Origin: Timema cristinae
Lineage: Eukaryota > Arthropoda > Insecta > Phasmatodea > Timematidae
Length of the DNA stretch: 64,000 nucleotides
NCBI GenBank assembly: GCA_039000515.1
Contig: JBCFYV010000100.1
Location: forward strand, 49,067,048 to 49,131,047
Reading direction: 5' to 3'
Shown here: one piece after another, positions 1-11,334 of the stretch
Position numbering within the stretch: position 1 is the first letter of the stretch
How the letters are laid out: each line of letters starts with the position of its first letter
The notes under the pieces: model-generated
The model's database searches: none
What the model was told of the DNA's origin: nothing
The model's input: only the letters and a program-made list of their open reading frames with translations
Position numbers and translations under genes: made by a program

Positions 1-110
1 TGGGTCTACAAGGGTAGTTTTTACTAAATGGTTTCCCACTCTACTTTCATGCAAATGCGGGTAGATTGCCTTTATAATGCGTCCTTTATCATCCTTATCC
101 TAGAAGAGTA
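1..110 (+). repeat. SINE-B fragment (5' cut by window edge)
   Basis: Contains the SINE-B body (a decayed 'taaatggtttcccactct' block followed by 'gcaaatgcgggta'), in the same order as intact copies such as the one at 60955. The tRNA-like head lies outside the window and the 3' tail is decayed. Confidence 0.6.
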
Positions 111-2020
111 ATTATCATATATGTGCATAGCCTGGACAGATATTAGACGCGGTATAAAAAAAAATCATAAATTCTCTCACAGTCATTCTAGTCGAATTCG
201 GGTGCACTTCTTCTAGAGTTTATCTTCTTCGTCCTTACTCCATTTGTGTAAATATACGAATAGCTCAGAGAAAGACGAGGAGAAATTAAACAAATATGAA
301 GTCTCTTTATATCTAGGGTTAAACGTATTAATGAAAAATAATACATGAAAAAATAGGAAGATTGTCAGACTTTTAGTTTTGCCATTCATCAATTAACTAA
401 CGATTATAATCAAAATAATCTGATCTCTTATGCTAGGACATATTTTATTCTTTTATTTATATTACTGACGGAGCGGAGCGAGCAATTCATCTGTAAGTTT
501 GTTCCACGATTACTGCCAAATGCGTGGACCATTTTTAACTATATTTGGTGAGAGAATTATAAAAACCTAGGCCACAGTACTGTAGGCACAAAAAAACCCA
601 CTTCATCCTCCAGGTTAAAATGGCCGCGCAACGTGGGAGAGCTCGAGTCCTTCAACATGGATATTGATTGCTGGGTGCCATCTAAGGGCATTAAAAAAAG
701 AACCACTTTAAACATGGTTTCACAAGAGAGAGGACACAAATATACATCTCGAGTCAATCGGCCGGCTTCCACAAGGCTAGGTTCAGGTAACGACCCAACC
801 CCCTCTTCGCATAGTCGTATCTCACAAAGAGCTTACTCAGACTGAAAGTTATAAGAGTACAATAATCCGTTTATGACGAACATGTTAAAAGTGAGTTGTT
901 TAACAACCGCACATTTGTAAGTGTTTATATCACTGAGCGTTGACACTAGCGAACCCCAGTGTTATGGACTCAACCTTACTCAAGGAGCGAAACTTCTGGA
1001 AGGCTGAGGATCTAGTATAGCCTTGTCTGTGACCTAGACCAAACTACGCATGTACGTATAGTCGTTAAAATGTACAGATATACATGTGCATCTGTAGATA
1101 TATATGTATGTATGTGTGTATATATTATAATGTAATATATGTTATGCTATGGTATGGTATGGTATGTATATGCGTAGCTTGTCCTAGGTTCAAAGAATGT
1201 TCTGGCCAAGTTTCGTTAAAATTGGTCCACACATTTGACAGTAATCGCGGAACAGTGTTAATTTTGAAACACATTACTAAACTTAAGTCTTTAACTACGG
1301 GAACGACGGTTATTCTCTATGAATATCATATATTTTTTTAACATGACATTCGTTTTTCTTTTCTAGCTTGATCGATCATAAAGAAAAAAATATCTGATTT
1401 ATATCCAAAGAGAAATTTTAAGATTGTAATAACGTTAAGAACATGATATAACTCTTAATCGAGATATACTTAGTACTATTTAAATAGAAGATGCGAGGTC
1501 CATTGTTTACAGAACCACTAATAATAATATAAGACTACATGTTTTGAGAATCTGCCGCTAAAAAATAAATAAAAAAGACCCATAGTAGATTTTTCCGTTA
1601 ATTTCGCCATTGACTGTAGACTAGAAACATGAGGGTTCTTCCCCATCAACCAACCTCAGTTCCCCTGGATTAATATCACACTGTGGAAATGGACATCCGT
1701 CAGTCGCTTGGTCGCTTACGATGTGGAGTTCTCTCTTTCGCGCGCGGGGACAAACGAGAATAGGGAAAGAGTGAATGAAACTCTACCATCCATATTGTTC
1801 ATTGTTAATACGATTTTTGGAAGCCCGCCCACACACACACACACACGAACACGAACATATATGCATGGATGCATACACGTTGAAGGCAAGATTATAGACT
1901 GGATATGTATTAACGACTGAACGGCTTTTACAGCATCAATGGGTTTCATTATATTCTCATATTAGATACTATGAAGCTAAAATGTATATAGCGTGGCAGT
2001 CACATGCTGGGATGTATTAG
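111..2020. other. AT-rich DNA without a recognised gene
   Basis: Only short chance ORFs are present. A TATG/TATA-rich low-complexity patch lies near 1090-1170, a decayed repeat tail near 1185-1290 ('ccaagtttcgttaaaattgg', the style of arthropod retroelement 3' ends), and a (CA)n run at about 1831-1848. Nothing else can be supported. Confidence 0.6.
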
Positions 2021-2023
2021 GAT

Positions 2024-2760
2024 AGTATAAAAGCGGGAAAGGAAGTTACTAATTCTTTGCTGCTAAACATACAGGCAAATGTTTCGGGTTGGAATGCACA
2101 GAATAAAAAAAAAAGCAACCAGAGAATGCTTCTTTGCTTCTAAACATGACCAGAGCAGTCTTTACTTGTTGGAATGTATCAGTTATTAGAATAGTGAAGA
2201 GGAAGTTACTGCTTATTTGCTGCTAAACATATGCAGAGCAGTCTTTACTTGTTGGAATGTATCAGTTATTAGAATAGTGAAGAGGAAGTTACTGCTTATT
2301 TGCTGCTAAACATATGCAGAGCAGTCTTTACTTGTTGGAATGTATCAGTTATTAGAATATTGAAGAGGAAGTTCTGCTTATTTGCTGCTAAACATATGCA
2401 GAGCAGTCTTTACTTGTTGGAATGTATCAGTTATTAGAATAGTGAAGAGGAAGTTACTGCTTATTTGCTGCTAAACATATGCAGAGCAGTCTTTACTTGT
2501 TGGAATGTATCAGTTATTAGAATATTGAAGAGGAAGTTACTGCTTATTTGCTGCTAAACATATGCAGAGCAGTCTTTACTTGTTGGAATGTATCAGTTAT
2601 TAGAATAGTGAAGAGGAAGTTAATGCTTCTTTGCTTCTAAACATGAACAGAGTAGTATTTTCTTGTTGAAATCTATCAGTTATTATAGTAGTGAAGAGGA
2701 AGTTAATGCTTCCTTGCTTATAAACATAGGTGGAGCGGATGTTTCGTAACTAAACGTATC
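2024..2760 (+). repeat. 83-bp tandem array, about 8-9 copies
   Basis: The block starting 'gaagaggaagtta' recurs at 2196, 2279, 2362, 2444, 2527, 2610 and 2693. Spacing is 83 bp, except for one 82-bp unit caused by a single-base deletion. Each unit continues through 'tgctgctaaacatatgcaga' and 'ttggaatgtatcag'. Central units are nearly identical, while the first unit (2024-2125) and last unit (2693-2760) are clearly diverged. That is the usual pattern when unequal exchange homogenises the middle of an array. A T/G variant ('gaatatt' versus 'gaatagt') appears in more than one unit. No coding potential is seen. Confidence 0.9.
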
Positions 2761-4355
2761 AAGAAAATATAATTTAAATGAGGTAGGATTACTTCTGTGC
2801 AGACAATTATATTGTATCCGTCTGTCGACACAATGAGGTCATTAGGACTTTTCAGGCAGTTATCTTACAGCGTGGTTTTTATGTATTAGATTATTATAAT
2901 AACTCGTTAAAACAATTGTAATCGTTGAAATTCTTCAACCCTGAAGATTATTAAGAATCTAGACGTTTAATGTGCTCCCAGCTCAAAAATGGTAGAACGT
3001 AAAATTGCCTCTATCCCCATGTATGGCTGAAGTATTTATGTCTTTCAGACAACAGCTAAATTTGTTTGATAAATTTCGTTCAAACTTTATGTTTAGGTGT
3101 TATACGGTCATATCTCTATTCTAGTTTTAAAATTAAAGGTAGTTTAAATTTGGTAAATTAAAGAAAAATAAATTATTCTTTTGTTAAAATTATATACCTG
3201 CAGAGTGTTTTTCTTTACAATAAGATCATGCTAACTTTTACAGGACACATTCATTTTAAGAAAATTTTCAAAAAAATTGTTTTAACAAAAGTTGCTTAAA
3301 ATGTATATTTGAAATATGTTGCATATGGTTTTTGAAATAATATGTTTGATTTTCTGAAGAAAGCTTTTTTATGGGTGATTTATTGAAAACCTAATTTTGA
3401 AAATATGGTTCCTATCTGTAATATACAATTATGTGAGAGGATATGATTGTGGTGAACCAAATATCTGTAAGTCAATTGAACAAGTAGATTGGATGGTTAA
3501 AAAACAAAACATATTTTCAATTCAAGCTACTGAACCAATACTACTTCAACCGCGTTCTCATCTCCTCGTATAAAAGTACTCTGGGCTTTAAAAAATGGAA
3601 TCAACTAAATGTATATTAAATACGTTCAAATAATTGTTTTGTGAGACTGTACTTTATCTTGTGAGACGTTTTAATGTCTAACACGTAAGTATAATCATAA
3701 AAGTTATTAATTATGACACTCACTGCCTAACTCGAGAAAAAATACGTTCTAGGACGGCTGTAAATGATTTCACAGTGGCGCGTTTTATATTCTGATAAAG
3801 TGGATTCATTTAATTGCTTTTAAGAATAAATTGCCACATTTATTATGCCACACCTATTCTAATAAAGCGAGTTTAAAACAAAAATTGGTAAAATAGTAAA
3901 GATGAGGCTTACTAAAAGTTTAAAATACTGGTTTGTTTTGTGGTGAAATCTATATTAACTTATTAAATGTGTATTATTATTTTTTATTATTACGAATAAG
4001 TGTTCTGTCTTACGACAGGTCCATTACTTTTGTAAGAGAACTTAGACCACCATTGCACCCTAATCCTCTGCCTCCTCCTTCAGCTCTCAGAATTTTCTTA
4101 TTTCCTTAAAATCATGCAATATTATAATCCTCCTCCTTCTAAGCTCCTCTTTCCCTCAACCTTTCCTTTTATGACGCCCAGAAGACAGTTCTCCCAAGGA
4201 TGTGTCCAGTTTTCTTTGTACTGAAGAATCACATCCGAAATGGTTCTCTTCCCACCCACTCTTAGGACTTCATTAATTGTCACCTTTTTTTTGCGTAGAG
4301 GCTTTATTTTAACTTTATAATTAACTTCTTTTAAAAGAAAGTATCAACCAACAAT
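2761..4355. other. AT-rich DNA without a recognised gene
   Basis: Long A/T runs and no ORF of note. A pyrimidine-rich stretch (4040-4170) and a short piece near 4005-4030 resembling the 3' end shared by SINE-A and SINE-B ('gttctgtcttacgacagg') are too decayed to classify. Confidence 0.5.
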
Positions 4356-4359
4356 CTAA

Positions 4360-4645
4360 CCATACCAACCGAGCGGATACCATGTGATGGAGGAGATAGT
4401 GCCAACTTTAGTGGATAGAGGGTGTCATGTGGTCAGCACAATGAACCCTCCGGCCGTTAATCTCGGTTCTATAGACCGGAGCTGCTACTTGTTCATTCAA
4501 GTACTCCTCAATAATTGTGCTCACGTAGATGAGTTGACCCCGTTCAAGATCTCCTGCTTCTCAAAAAATCTGGAAGCGCCGAGGATCGAGCCAAGGAGCT
4601 CTGACTAGTAGACCAGGGAGACGGTCTGATAGTTAATCTTGGTGC
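4360..4645 (+). repeat. Unclassified dispersed repeat (family G), copy 1
   Basis: Matches the minus strand of about 25880-26345. Shared blocks include 'gatagtgccaac', 'gatagagggtgtca', and the order 'gaaccctccggccgtt' / 'gaacccttcggccgtt' followed by 'gagctgc'. The 74-residue ORF across this copy (4384-4608) is most likely fortuitous, because the second copy is not open in the same way. The family has no obvious tRNA head, so its class is unknown. Confidence 0.65.
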
Positions 4646-4824
4646 CAAAAATGGTGCGTTTAAGGACCAGGGTTTGTACATGTATGGGCTATATCAACTT
4701 GTAAATTGAGTACGTATTACGAGTAGTATGAGAGTATTTATTACAGATTAGAAAGGTATAATTCAGAGAAAATGTATCCGCAGTCTTGTGGTGGGAGAGT
4801 TCAAAACAATTCTGGAAAAAAACT

Positions 4825-4965
4825 GCTTCATTGTCTGCATGTTCTAAGGCATCACTATCGCAGTACACTAGACTGTCGATGTAAGGGGTATCGGGGTTTG
4901 AATCCCGGTCGGGTGTATTAGGTGTTTTTTTATTACTTTGCTTTACACTCTCCCTCAAAATATAG
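4825..4965 (+). repeat. SINE-B, 5' part
   Basis: Carries the tRNA-like head: an A-box-like 'gttctaaggc', the SINE-B variable region, and a B-box-like 'gggtttgaatcccggtcg'. The body breaks down after the 'ctttacactctccctc' block. Confidence 0.75.
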
Positions 4966-5480
4966 AAAAATAAATCTATCTCACGATACACAGACGGGAT
5001 TTGAACCTTGACCTCCAAGTCACCAGGAAACCATACTTGGTTAGGCTTACGGATTAGAGTTTGCGCCCACTGATTCGAATAGAATTTTATTTGAGTAAAT
5101 TTGAAACACAAGAGCCAATAAAGTTACGCTATATTTGATGATTTTTTTTTCACTTTTTTTTCTTATCAAAACAATAATTCATAAATTTTACTTCAGCTTT
5201 TCGAGATGTGTAAACTATTCCAAACCAATTTTAAAATAACATTACTACTACTCCCCTTTAGTTTTGAAGTCGTGTGAGCTTATCTCTGGCGTAGTTAGCG
5301 TGAAGTAACACCGTTCATCATATTCTTCTTGTCATTTCTGGTCGAACAGTTGCTATCTATAGAAGTTTTATTTTTCGTCATATCGGGATCTCGAGGGATG
5401 GCGTGGGCTGCTTTTGTTCCACAAAGAATGTATTGGTCCAATGATGAAAAGCAACTATAGGAAAGTTGTTTTATATTATA
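4966..5480. other. AT-rich DNA with a decayed tRNA-like fragment
   Basis: About 4985-5060 contains 'gacgggatttgaaccttgac', which reads as a B-box-like element on the minus strand and is probably a decayed SINE head. The rest is A/T-rich with nothing recognisable. Confidence 0.4.
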
Positions 5481-5672
5481 CTAGCAGTCCCGCACGGCGT
5501 TGCTCGTAATCCCACTGTGATATATTAATTATATAAATCCTCTTTATTCCTTATCCCGTGGTAATTTTCAAAAAATCCGGCCTTATTCCTTGTCTACATC
5601 ATAAAGGAGAACCTCTGTGCAAAATTTCAGCTTTCTAGGTCCAAGGGTTTGGGCTGGGCATTGATATAATCT
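5481..5672. repeat. Unclassified interspersed repeat
   Basis: Begins 'ctagcagtcccgcacggcg' and ends near 'gggtttgggctgggcattg'. It contains the common arthropod repeat phrase 'gcaaaatttcagctttctag'. Similar wording occurs at 57610-57670 and 20350-20390, which suggests related retroelement 3' ends. Family not determined. Confidence 0.5.
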
Positions 5673-6084
5673 ATACTTAATATTATAAAGAGGAAAGATT
5701 TGATTTTTTTTTTGTTTGTAATGGATAAACTCAAATACTACTGGACCTATTTTAAAAATTCTTTCACCAATATAAAGCTACATTATCAGCGAGTAACATA
5801 CGCTACATTTTATTTTAAAAATTTAATGTATTCCATAAAAATGTCGATAGTATATTATACAGTCGTTGGAAAAAAAAGTTGTTGAGAGAAAGTGGGGTTG
5901 GTGAAGGGGTGGGGGGTTAGGGGTGAGAAAAGAGGAATGAGATGAAAATAGGAGGGAAAGGATAAAAAGAGGGAGGGGGCTATACAGTGATGGTAGGACT
6001 GTATTTTCGAAAAAAAAATAAGTAAAAAAGTTTTGTTTTACAAGATTCTTTACAATATTTTTTTACGGGAAAGGGGGATAGTAC
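5673..6084 (+). repeat. Repeat family F with G-rich segment, copy 1
   Basis: Closely matches 56219-56669 over its whole length: 'aatattataaagag', 'ttttaaaaattctttcacc', 'caatataaagctac', 'atacagtgatggtaggactg' and 'tttacgggaaaggggg'. The G-rich block at about 5893-5931 (four or more G runs around 'ggggtggggggttagggg') is kept in both copies and fits a G-quadruplex pattern. A 61-residue ORF here is a by-product of the repeat. Confidence 0.85.
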
Positions 6085-7660
6085 GCTAATAAGTTAATAA
6101 GTTAATATATACCTACATTTTACAAGATAATCTAAGCCTGGGTCCATCATCATGTTTCAGTTTGGAATACACATGAATTAAAAATACTTAACTAATTAAT
6201 AAGAGTACATTCATATAATTATTCTTTAGTATACTGAGCTAATTAATTAGTCTACATTTTGCTCTAAGTTTTTTTTCATCGGCAAACATAAATGTGGAAG
6301 AATCTCCCTACTTTATAAATGGACGCTGCGGTTAGAATGTAAATTACTTAACTGTTAGTTTTTCTTTCAATTTGGTTCTCCAAATGTATTGGATCCTTAC
6401 CTGTAAAAAGAAAAGAAAAAGTAAATTAGTTATGAGCAAATATTATTTCAAACATTGTATATTTAAAAAAATCAGAGAAAGAACTAAATGAACTATTTTT
6501 ATGTTTGTTTAAAAGAAAATTATAAATCACTCTACTTTATATTAATTGTAAGGATTTCAGTAAATAAATTACGTTACGAATAAATCTATTAAATTTTTCT
6601 GAGATACATTTTAAAGAATAATATTTTATTTCATTTTTTGAAAGCGTTGATAAAGATAGTTTGTAGAATTTAATGATTAAATCATAGTCCTTTTTTGATA
6701 TATCAACTAAAATTTAGATTAACATTCCCTAAAACATTTAAATTTATTAGCGAGTAGAATTCAAATATCACACTAACAAGTTTTAAATATCTGATATTTT
6801 ATCATTAAAATTTGAGAAAAGGTTCTAATATAATAAAGACCTGTCATTTTAACCATTTTTATTTGATTATTTGACGTGAATTTTTCTTAAAATCCATATT
6901 TTACAAACACTTGCCTTATGATATCCTAATGACGTTACCTGCTTGTGAGTTATCAGCAAGTCAAGGTATGTTTCCCGTGTTACTGGAGTTAGGCTGTATT
7001 CGACGAGTTTATAGGCCATCAACTGTTTCCAGCCTGTGACCGGGTCAGTTTAGTACCCCTTATCCTTCCACCATTCCTCATCCCTTTTAATTGCTTCCAT
7101 TATTCTCCTCTTCCTTTCACATTTTCTGTTATCTGCTCCTCCCATTTCTTTCTTTGCCTCCCTTGCGGTATATTTCCTAAATACGTAATTTACATCATTT
7201 TAATTTTATAGATATAACAATAAAACATTTAAAAATAAGTCTTAGATTGTCACAGAATTATTACTTTCATCTTGAAGTAGTATTTTTGTAAACAGTTTTT
7301 TTAATCGTATATTAATAACTCGATAACTAAATTTATTTGTTCATATTTGTTACGTAATAAATACTATATACCCCAGTTACCCTACGAATGGACAAATCTG
7401 ACAGTTATAAAACGTTATTAGATATATTTTTTTACATATTCATACGCCAGGTCATGTTAACTTCAGCTTTCACTTTTGATAGCTATTACCAATACCTTTA
7501 AAATAACACTAATAATAATGGTAAAATTATATCAATGTTGACCGCTTAAAATATATTTGTATTTTCTAAAATCAACTTAATTTATTTGTGGCATTTATCA
7601 TATACTTATTTAACTGACTATATCAGCACATGACTTACAAACTAACTTAAATCTAGAACA
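6085..7660. other. AT-rich DNA without a recognised gene
   Basis: Unique-looking A/T-rich sequence. A short block at 7015-7060 ('gtttccagcctgtgaccg') resembles the 3' end of SINE-D and may be an old fragment. Nothing else is supported. Confidence 0.45.
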
Positions 7661-7664
7661 TTCA

Positions 7665-7795
7665 ACCCCCAGTCGTGCAAAAGAGAACCCACATTTCACA
7701 CTAAAACTAGTTTTTTTGGCCATGCCTGGAATCGAGTCCGCGACCCTTAGCTCAGTAGGCAGGCGCGTGTCGGACTATTTTCTAAAAGATGCTCC
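7665..7795 (-). repeat. SINE-D head (tRNA-Lys-like), decayed
   Basis: On the minus strand it reads a D-arm-like block, a T-arm-like 'gcctggaatcgagtccgcg' in complement, and the 'ggccat' end seen at 44057 and 46160. The body ('ccacatttcacac') also matches the copy at 43876. Only the 5' half is recognisable. Confidence 0.65.
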
Positions 7796-8111
7796 AAGTA
7801 TCCATTGACAATAAAATCATTTAGGCTCACTACCTGTAGGTCGCTTAGGCCGCTCTTATCGGACGTCCGAAACGAGCAAACCCTATTGGAGCAATAAATA
7901 CAGTCTTGGCGAAAGTTTTAGAGCGCTATTGGCACACTCCAATAAACCCATCGGTTCCCGCGTGGGGTCCCTCTGTGAACCAATGAACCAATATAGATAG
8001 CACCCAAGAGTGGCGGTTTGTAGTTCGATTCTAGAGAAACACAGAGGGTGAGAGAAATTAATTATTTCAATACATCTCTTTTTTATTTACACTGAATATT
8101 ACTGGTTGTCC
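7796..8111. other. Mixed unique DNA with a tRNA-like fragment
   Basis: About 7965-8050 has a weak tRNA-like arrangement ('gtttgtagttcgattctaga') that could be another SINE head. It is a single copy here, so no family is assigned. Confidence 0.35.
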
Positions 8112-8318
8112 GGGCTATCCACATTTAGTTAATCTATTTGGGTAGGTATGATAAAATTAAAAGAAATGTACCCCCATTTGCGTAAAGGAAGAGTGGGAAA
8201 CCCTCTAGATAAAATCAATTCCTTCGCCAAGATTTGAACTCAGACTGGATTTCTGAGTACGTAGAAGTCGATTACGCGAGGGACGAATTAGACCCTCTGG
8301 CCACCGAGGTGGATTTAG
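8112..8318 (-). repeat. SINE-B, tail decayed
   Basis: On the plus strand it reads the reversed body ('gtacccccatttgcgt', 'gaagagtgggaaacc'), then the reversed T-arm and the head 'ctggccaccgaggtgg'. Same order as the better copy at 62775-63035. Confidence 0.75.
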
Positions 8319-8627
8319 AAGTTTTATTTGCCCTGGAATTCAAAATGTATGTCCCAATGTTCATTTGTTTGTTGTCAGTCCCTGGGGCTAGAGACTGAAC
8401 CATTTGGTTTATTTCGTCCAAACTCTACTTAGAGTTGTATGGTCATACCTTAATGTCAAATCGTAATATTGATTTAAAGATAATGCTAGTTATTATGATT
8501 GATTCTTGATAATTTTGTTACAAATTATAATATACTATAGTGAAAAAGTATTTAAGATTGTGTCATAGTATTTATTTAATGACTAAAGCACTCTAAGAAT
8601 AATATATTCCGCGTTTGAAATACATAA

Positions 8628-9232
8628 TCGTAGCCCAGAAGTGGGGAATATTAGCCAGTACTGATGTACCGTTGTCCAGACGACACTAGATTGTATTAAT
8701 CGTACATCCTTTCCGTGAGTTGCAGATGAGTTGCGACCTGGGCCTTTGACATAACCTAACCTAACCTAACTATCCTATCAAGCCTTTAAATTTTTGCCGG
8801 AACGAGGAAGTTTGGATATTACGAGGGATATCGACATAAAACATAAAACGATGATAGCTTAAATCTGAAATTTAAGACAGAATGATAGAAAGAACACTGA
8901 TAATTAGGCGGACGCAACTCATACATCTCTCTTGAGTGGGCCGCAATTCGTACGTGTCTCTCAAAAAGCCGGCCCGTAACTCACCTACACAATTTCCGTG
9001 GAGGCTTTTCCATGTCCCGATGAGATGAGGTGATAGTGACAGTGAGTATGAGGGTGTGAAACCAGTGGAAACTCTTAAACCTAACTTTTTACTAATTATC
9101 AATCAACCAAACTCTGATGACCGTTGGGATGATTCCCCTTTCGTTAAAATATATCCAAAGTAACAGCCGGGAATCGAACCCGGAACTTCTTGGCTCGTAG
9201 CCAGGTGCATCGACTCTGCACTACGGGGCCAG
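8628..9232 (-). repeat. SINE-C, interrupted by a 270-bp insertion
   Basis: The head at 9155-9232 (reverse complement of 'agccgggaatcgaacccgg' through 'gcactacggggcc') and body 8990-9150 match the copies at 49268-49607 and 31505-31835. The 3' end of the element is at 8628-8714. Between 8715 and 8984 lies sequence absent from the other copies. It begins 'gtgagttgc' and ends with a complementary 'gtaactcac', so it may be a small TIR element. It also contains four units of the CCTAA repeat at about 8753-8772. Confidence 0.7.
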
Positions 9233-9628
9233 TTAATCTAATAGTTAGGGGTGAGTAAAGAAGATTTAAGGGAAGTTGATCCACATTTGTTTGGAAAGAG
9301 TATTGGAAAATTACAGTGATATATAATATTGCTACAAATAACACTAGTAATACGGTAAAATTGTATCTTTGTTGTCAACAATTTTTTTTTTCTGTGAGGC
9401 CCCTTTCAAGATTGTAATATACTAGAGTGGCTCTTTAGAGCGAAAAGTAATATGTAATTAGTAACAAAAAATTGCTATATTTAGTTTAATAAGATACAAC
9501 AAATAAAGCTAATGTCATATCACGTGATGTGTGTGAGTGAATGATGTCCTGATTAGTCCCCTTCAACTCTCTGATAAAAGGTTATACTCAGAGTGACTGG
9601 AATATAATTGTATGTGTCTGTATAAATA
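9233..9628. other. AT-rich DNA without a recognised gene
   Basis: No repeat match or ORF worth reporting. Confidence 0.4.
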
Positions 9629-9630
9629 TA

Positions 9631-10186
9631 CAGGGTGGATCTTAAATCGTGTTCAATATTCTAGGGGTGTATTACCATCTACCCAACACTAAGAAAAGTT
9701 AATATAAACATAGTTTTAGAAAGGCTTAATTTCTGAGCAAGAAGTAATTTCATTGCAATCTGACAGAAGAAACGATGCAATTAATCAAGAAAAAGTTGAG
9801 CAAAAACAAACAAAAATACAAGCCAAAAAATATGACTACAAAAATTGTTAGAAATTTGTTTCCTCCTGCTTTGACGCATCCTCTGAGCCAGAGTTCCATG
9901 CTTTGTCGTACTCTATTGCTCGTATCCGTTTAAGATACGCTCTCTTAAAATCTCAACATCGAAATAGGAATTGAGTAAAAAATATAATTTAAATATCTCC
10001 AGAGATAAAAAAAAATCCCCCGGGTTCAAATCTGGTGACTCAAGGAAGCCATCCAATGGATCCGCCCTCGACTAATTCACCTGTGAAGAAAACCTTTATA
10101 TACCCAAGTTTATATGAACTTTTCTCAGTGTTTAACCAATGAGAATACGCCCTTAGAATATTAAACACAATTTAATATACACCCTG
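9631..10186 (-). mobile_element. Mariner-like DNA transposon remnant with TIRs
   Basis: The left end reads 'cagggtggatcttaaatcg' and the right end, reverse-complemented, 'cagggtgtatattaaattg'. The inverted similarity continues for about 80 bp ('gttcaatattct', 'gtgtatta', 'actaagaaaagtt'). Both ends are flanked by TA, the Tc1/mariner target. The interior (about 9850-10080, minus strand) holds a frameshifted transposase tail. It resembles the conserved '-HWP-RSPDL-P-DFFLWGYLK-' region just before the last catalytic Asp, followed by 'lRERIlngyEQ'-like residues. The element is internally deleted, at 556 bp against about 1.3 kb for an active element. The same transposase type recurs at 53439-55005. 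Non-autonomous and certainly inactive. Confidence 0.8.
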
Positions 10187-10294
10187 TATATTGGCTTTGT
10201 TTTATATTATGGATTAAATTATTACTCCTAGAACCATAATATACATTTACTCGTGATTTTACTCATTGTATTTTTACCTAATTTACTGAAAGTA

Positions 10295-10573
10295 GTAACC
10301 TGATGGCCTAAGGGTAAGGTGTCAAACTCCTGTCCTTGAGGTCCGGGGTTCAATCCTCGGTCCCGGCACAGATTTATCTGATTACCAAACCCTTCCTTCA
10401 CCTCTGACAAGACATCTTGTGCATGTGTGGAATGCCAAGGCCTCCACCGTGGTTCGGATTCCACGTTAAACTGTAGGTCCTCCATTTCATCTCCCAATCA
10501 CCCTACCATATTACACATTAGCGTAAGTTCGTATAACCCGAACGGGTAGTAAGATGCAGTGCTAATAATAATA
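10295..10573 (+). repeat. SINE-A, full length
   Basis: The tRNA-Glu-like head ('ctgatggcctaagggtaag', then 'ggggttcaatcctcggtc') is followed by the body ('cccttccttcacctctgac', 'ccaccgtggttcggattcc'), the shared 3' end 'gtataacccgaacgggtag' and a short (AAT)n tail. I could not find a clear target-site duplication. Confidence 0.9.
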
Positions 10574-10639
10574 CTCAAAGTTTTAACAGACGTCGGCGAG
10601 AACGTGGTATAAATGTCAAGCCCATTAATTTATTCTTGT

Positions 10640-11334
10640 TTGCCAGTTATAGGTAGGTCAGGATTCAAATACTAGCTGGGTTTGCTAAAAGTAGTAAAAG
10701 TTTTTCTTGAATGGTTTTCCACACTCCCTACAAAAAATGTACGTAATGTCTTCTAAAATTGCACCTTACTGTGGATTCACACGTTTGCCGGAAAAAATAG
10801 TGCAGAACAAAAACGTGGTCACGTGACGATTTCTAAGCCAATATTTCCGCCTCACTGGCGCGAGATATCCCGCTAAAGTTCAACTCATCTCTACTTTGTC
10901 CGCTCTGCCTGAGATCTTCGGCATGGTAGAACCGATAAATCTTAGAATTAGTCATCTCAAATCACTGCGCATGCGCTCTACAGCCAGAAGTAAGCAAGAC
11001 AGCTTCGTTGGCCGTTGTGAGGAGATTTGAAATATTCCGTTATTGTAAAGCTTGTATCGATGTATTGGATTGAGCCACGACACGCGTTATAATTTAAAAA
11101 TGTTCCATCATAACAATGATCCCAAATATATTTATTTATCTGCTAGAAACTACAGTATGTTGATAATCAGCTATTTTAAGTTAGCATTGTAATGCATCAT
11201 GGGAATTGCTGCGTTACTCAAGCAGATTCTGCTTCCTATTTTCGGCGAAACGTGTGAATTAAGCTTTACTCATCCCTACACCGTAACTAATATATATATG
11301 CTTATAACCCGAACGGGTAGTAAGACACGGTGAG
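10640..11334 (+). repeat. SINE-B split by a MITE (parts 10640-10768 and 11266-11334)
   Basis: The left part carries the T-arm and body ('gaatggttttccacactccc', 'aaaattgcaccttac'). The right part resumes at 'ctcatccctacacc' and ends with 'taacccgaacgggtagtaag'. Joining the two restores the usual SINE-B order ('...ttcaacctt' then 'ctcatcccta'), so this copy fixes the boundaries of the inserted element at 10769-11265. Confidence 0.85.
10769..11265. mobile_element. Harbinger-like MITE with TTA duplication
   Basis: The target duplication TTA is at 10766-10768 and 11266-11268. Imperfect TIRs: the left starts 'ctgtggattcacacgtttgc', the right in complement 'agcttaattcacacgtttc'. Similarity runs on for about 40 bp ('gaaaataggaagcagaa' against 'gaaaaaatagtgcagaa'). 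A 3-bp TWA duplication is typical of PIF/Harbinger elements, so the superfamily is inferred from that. The interior is more CpG-rich than its surroundings and holds promoter-type motifs: 'gtcacgtgac' (10818-10827, CLEAR/E-box type), 'gccaat' near 10840, and 'tgcgcatgcgc' (10976-10986, the NRF1 palindrome). No transposase remnant was seen. Confidence 0.8.

Noticed and set aside
8752..8773. A telomere or chromosome end
   Set aside because: Only about four units, with repeat-rich DNA continuing on both sides.
10295..10370. Functional tRNA genes at SINE heads
   Set aside because: Heads lack complete cloverleaf pairing and are always followed by a SINE body, so they are internal pol III promoters of SINEs.
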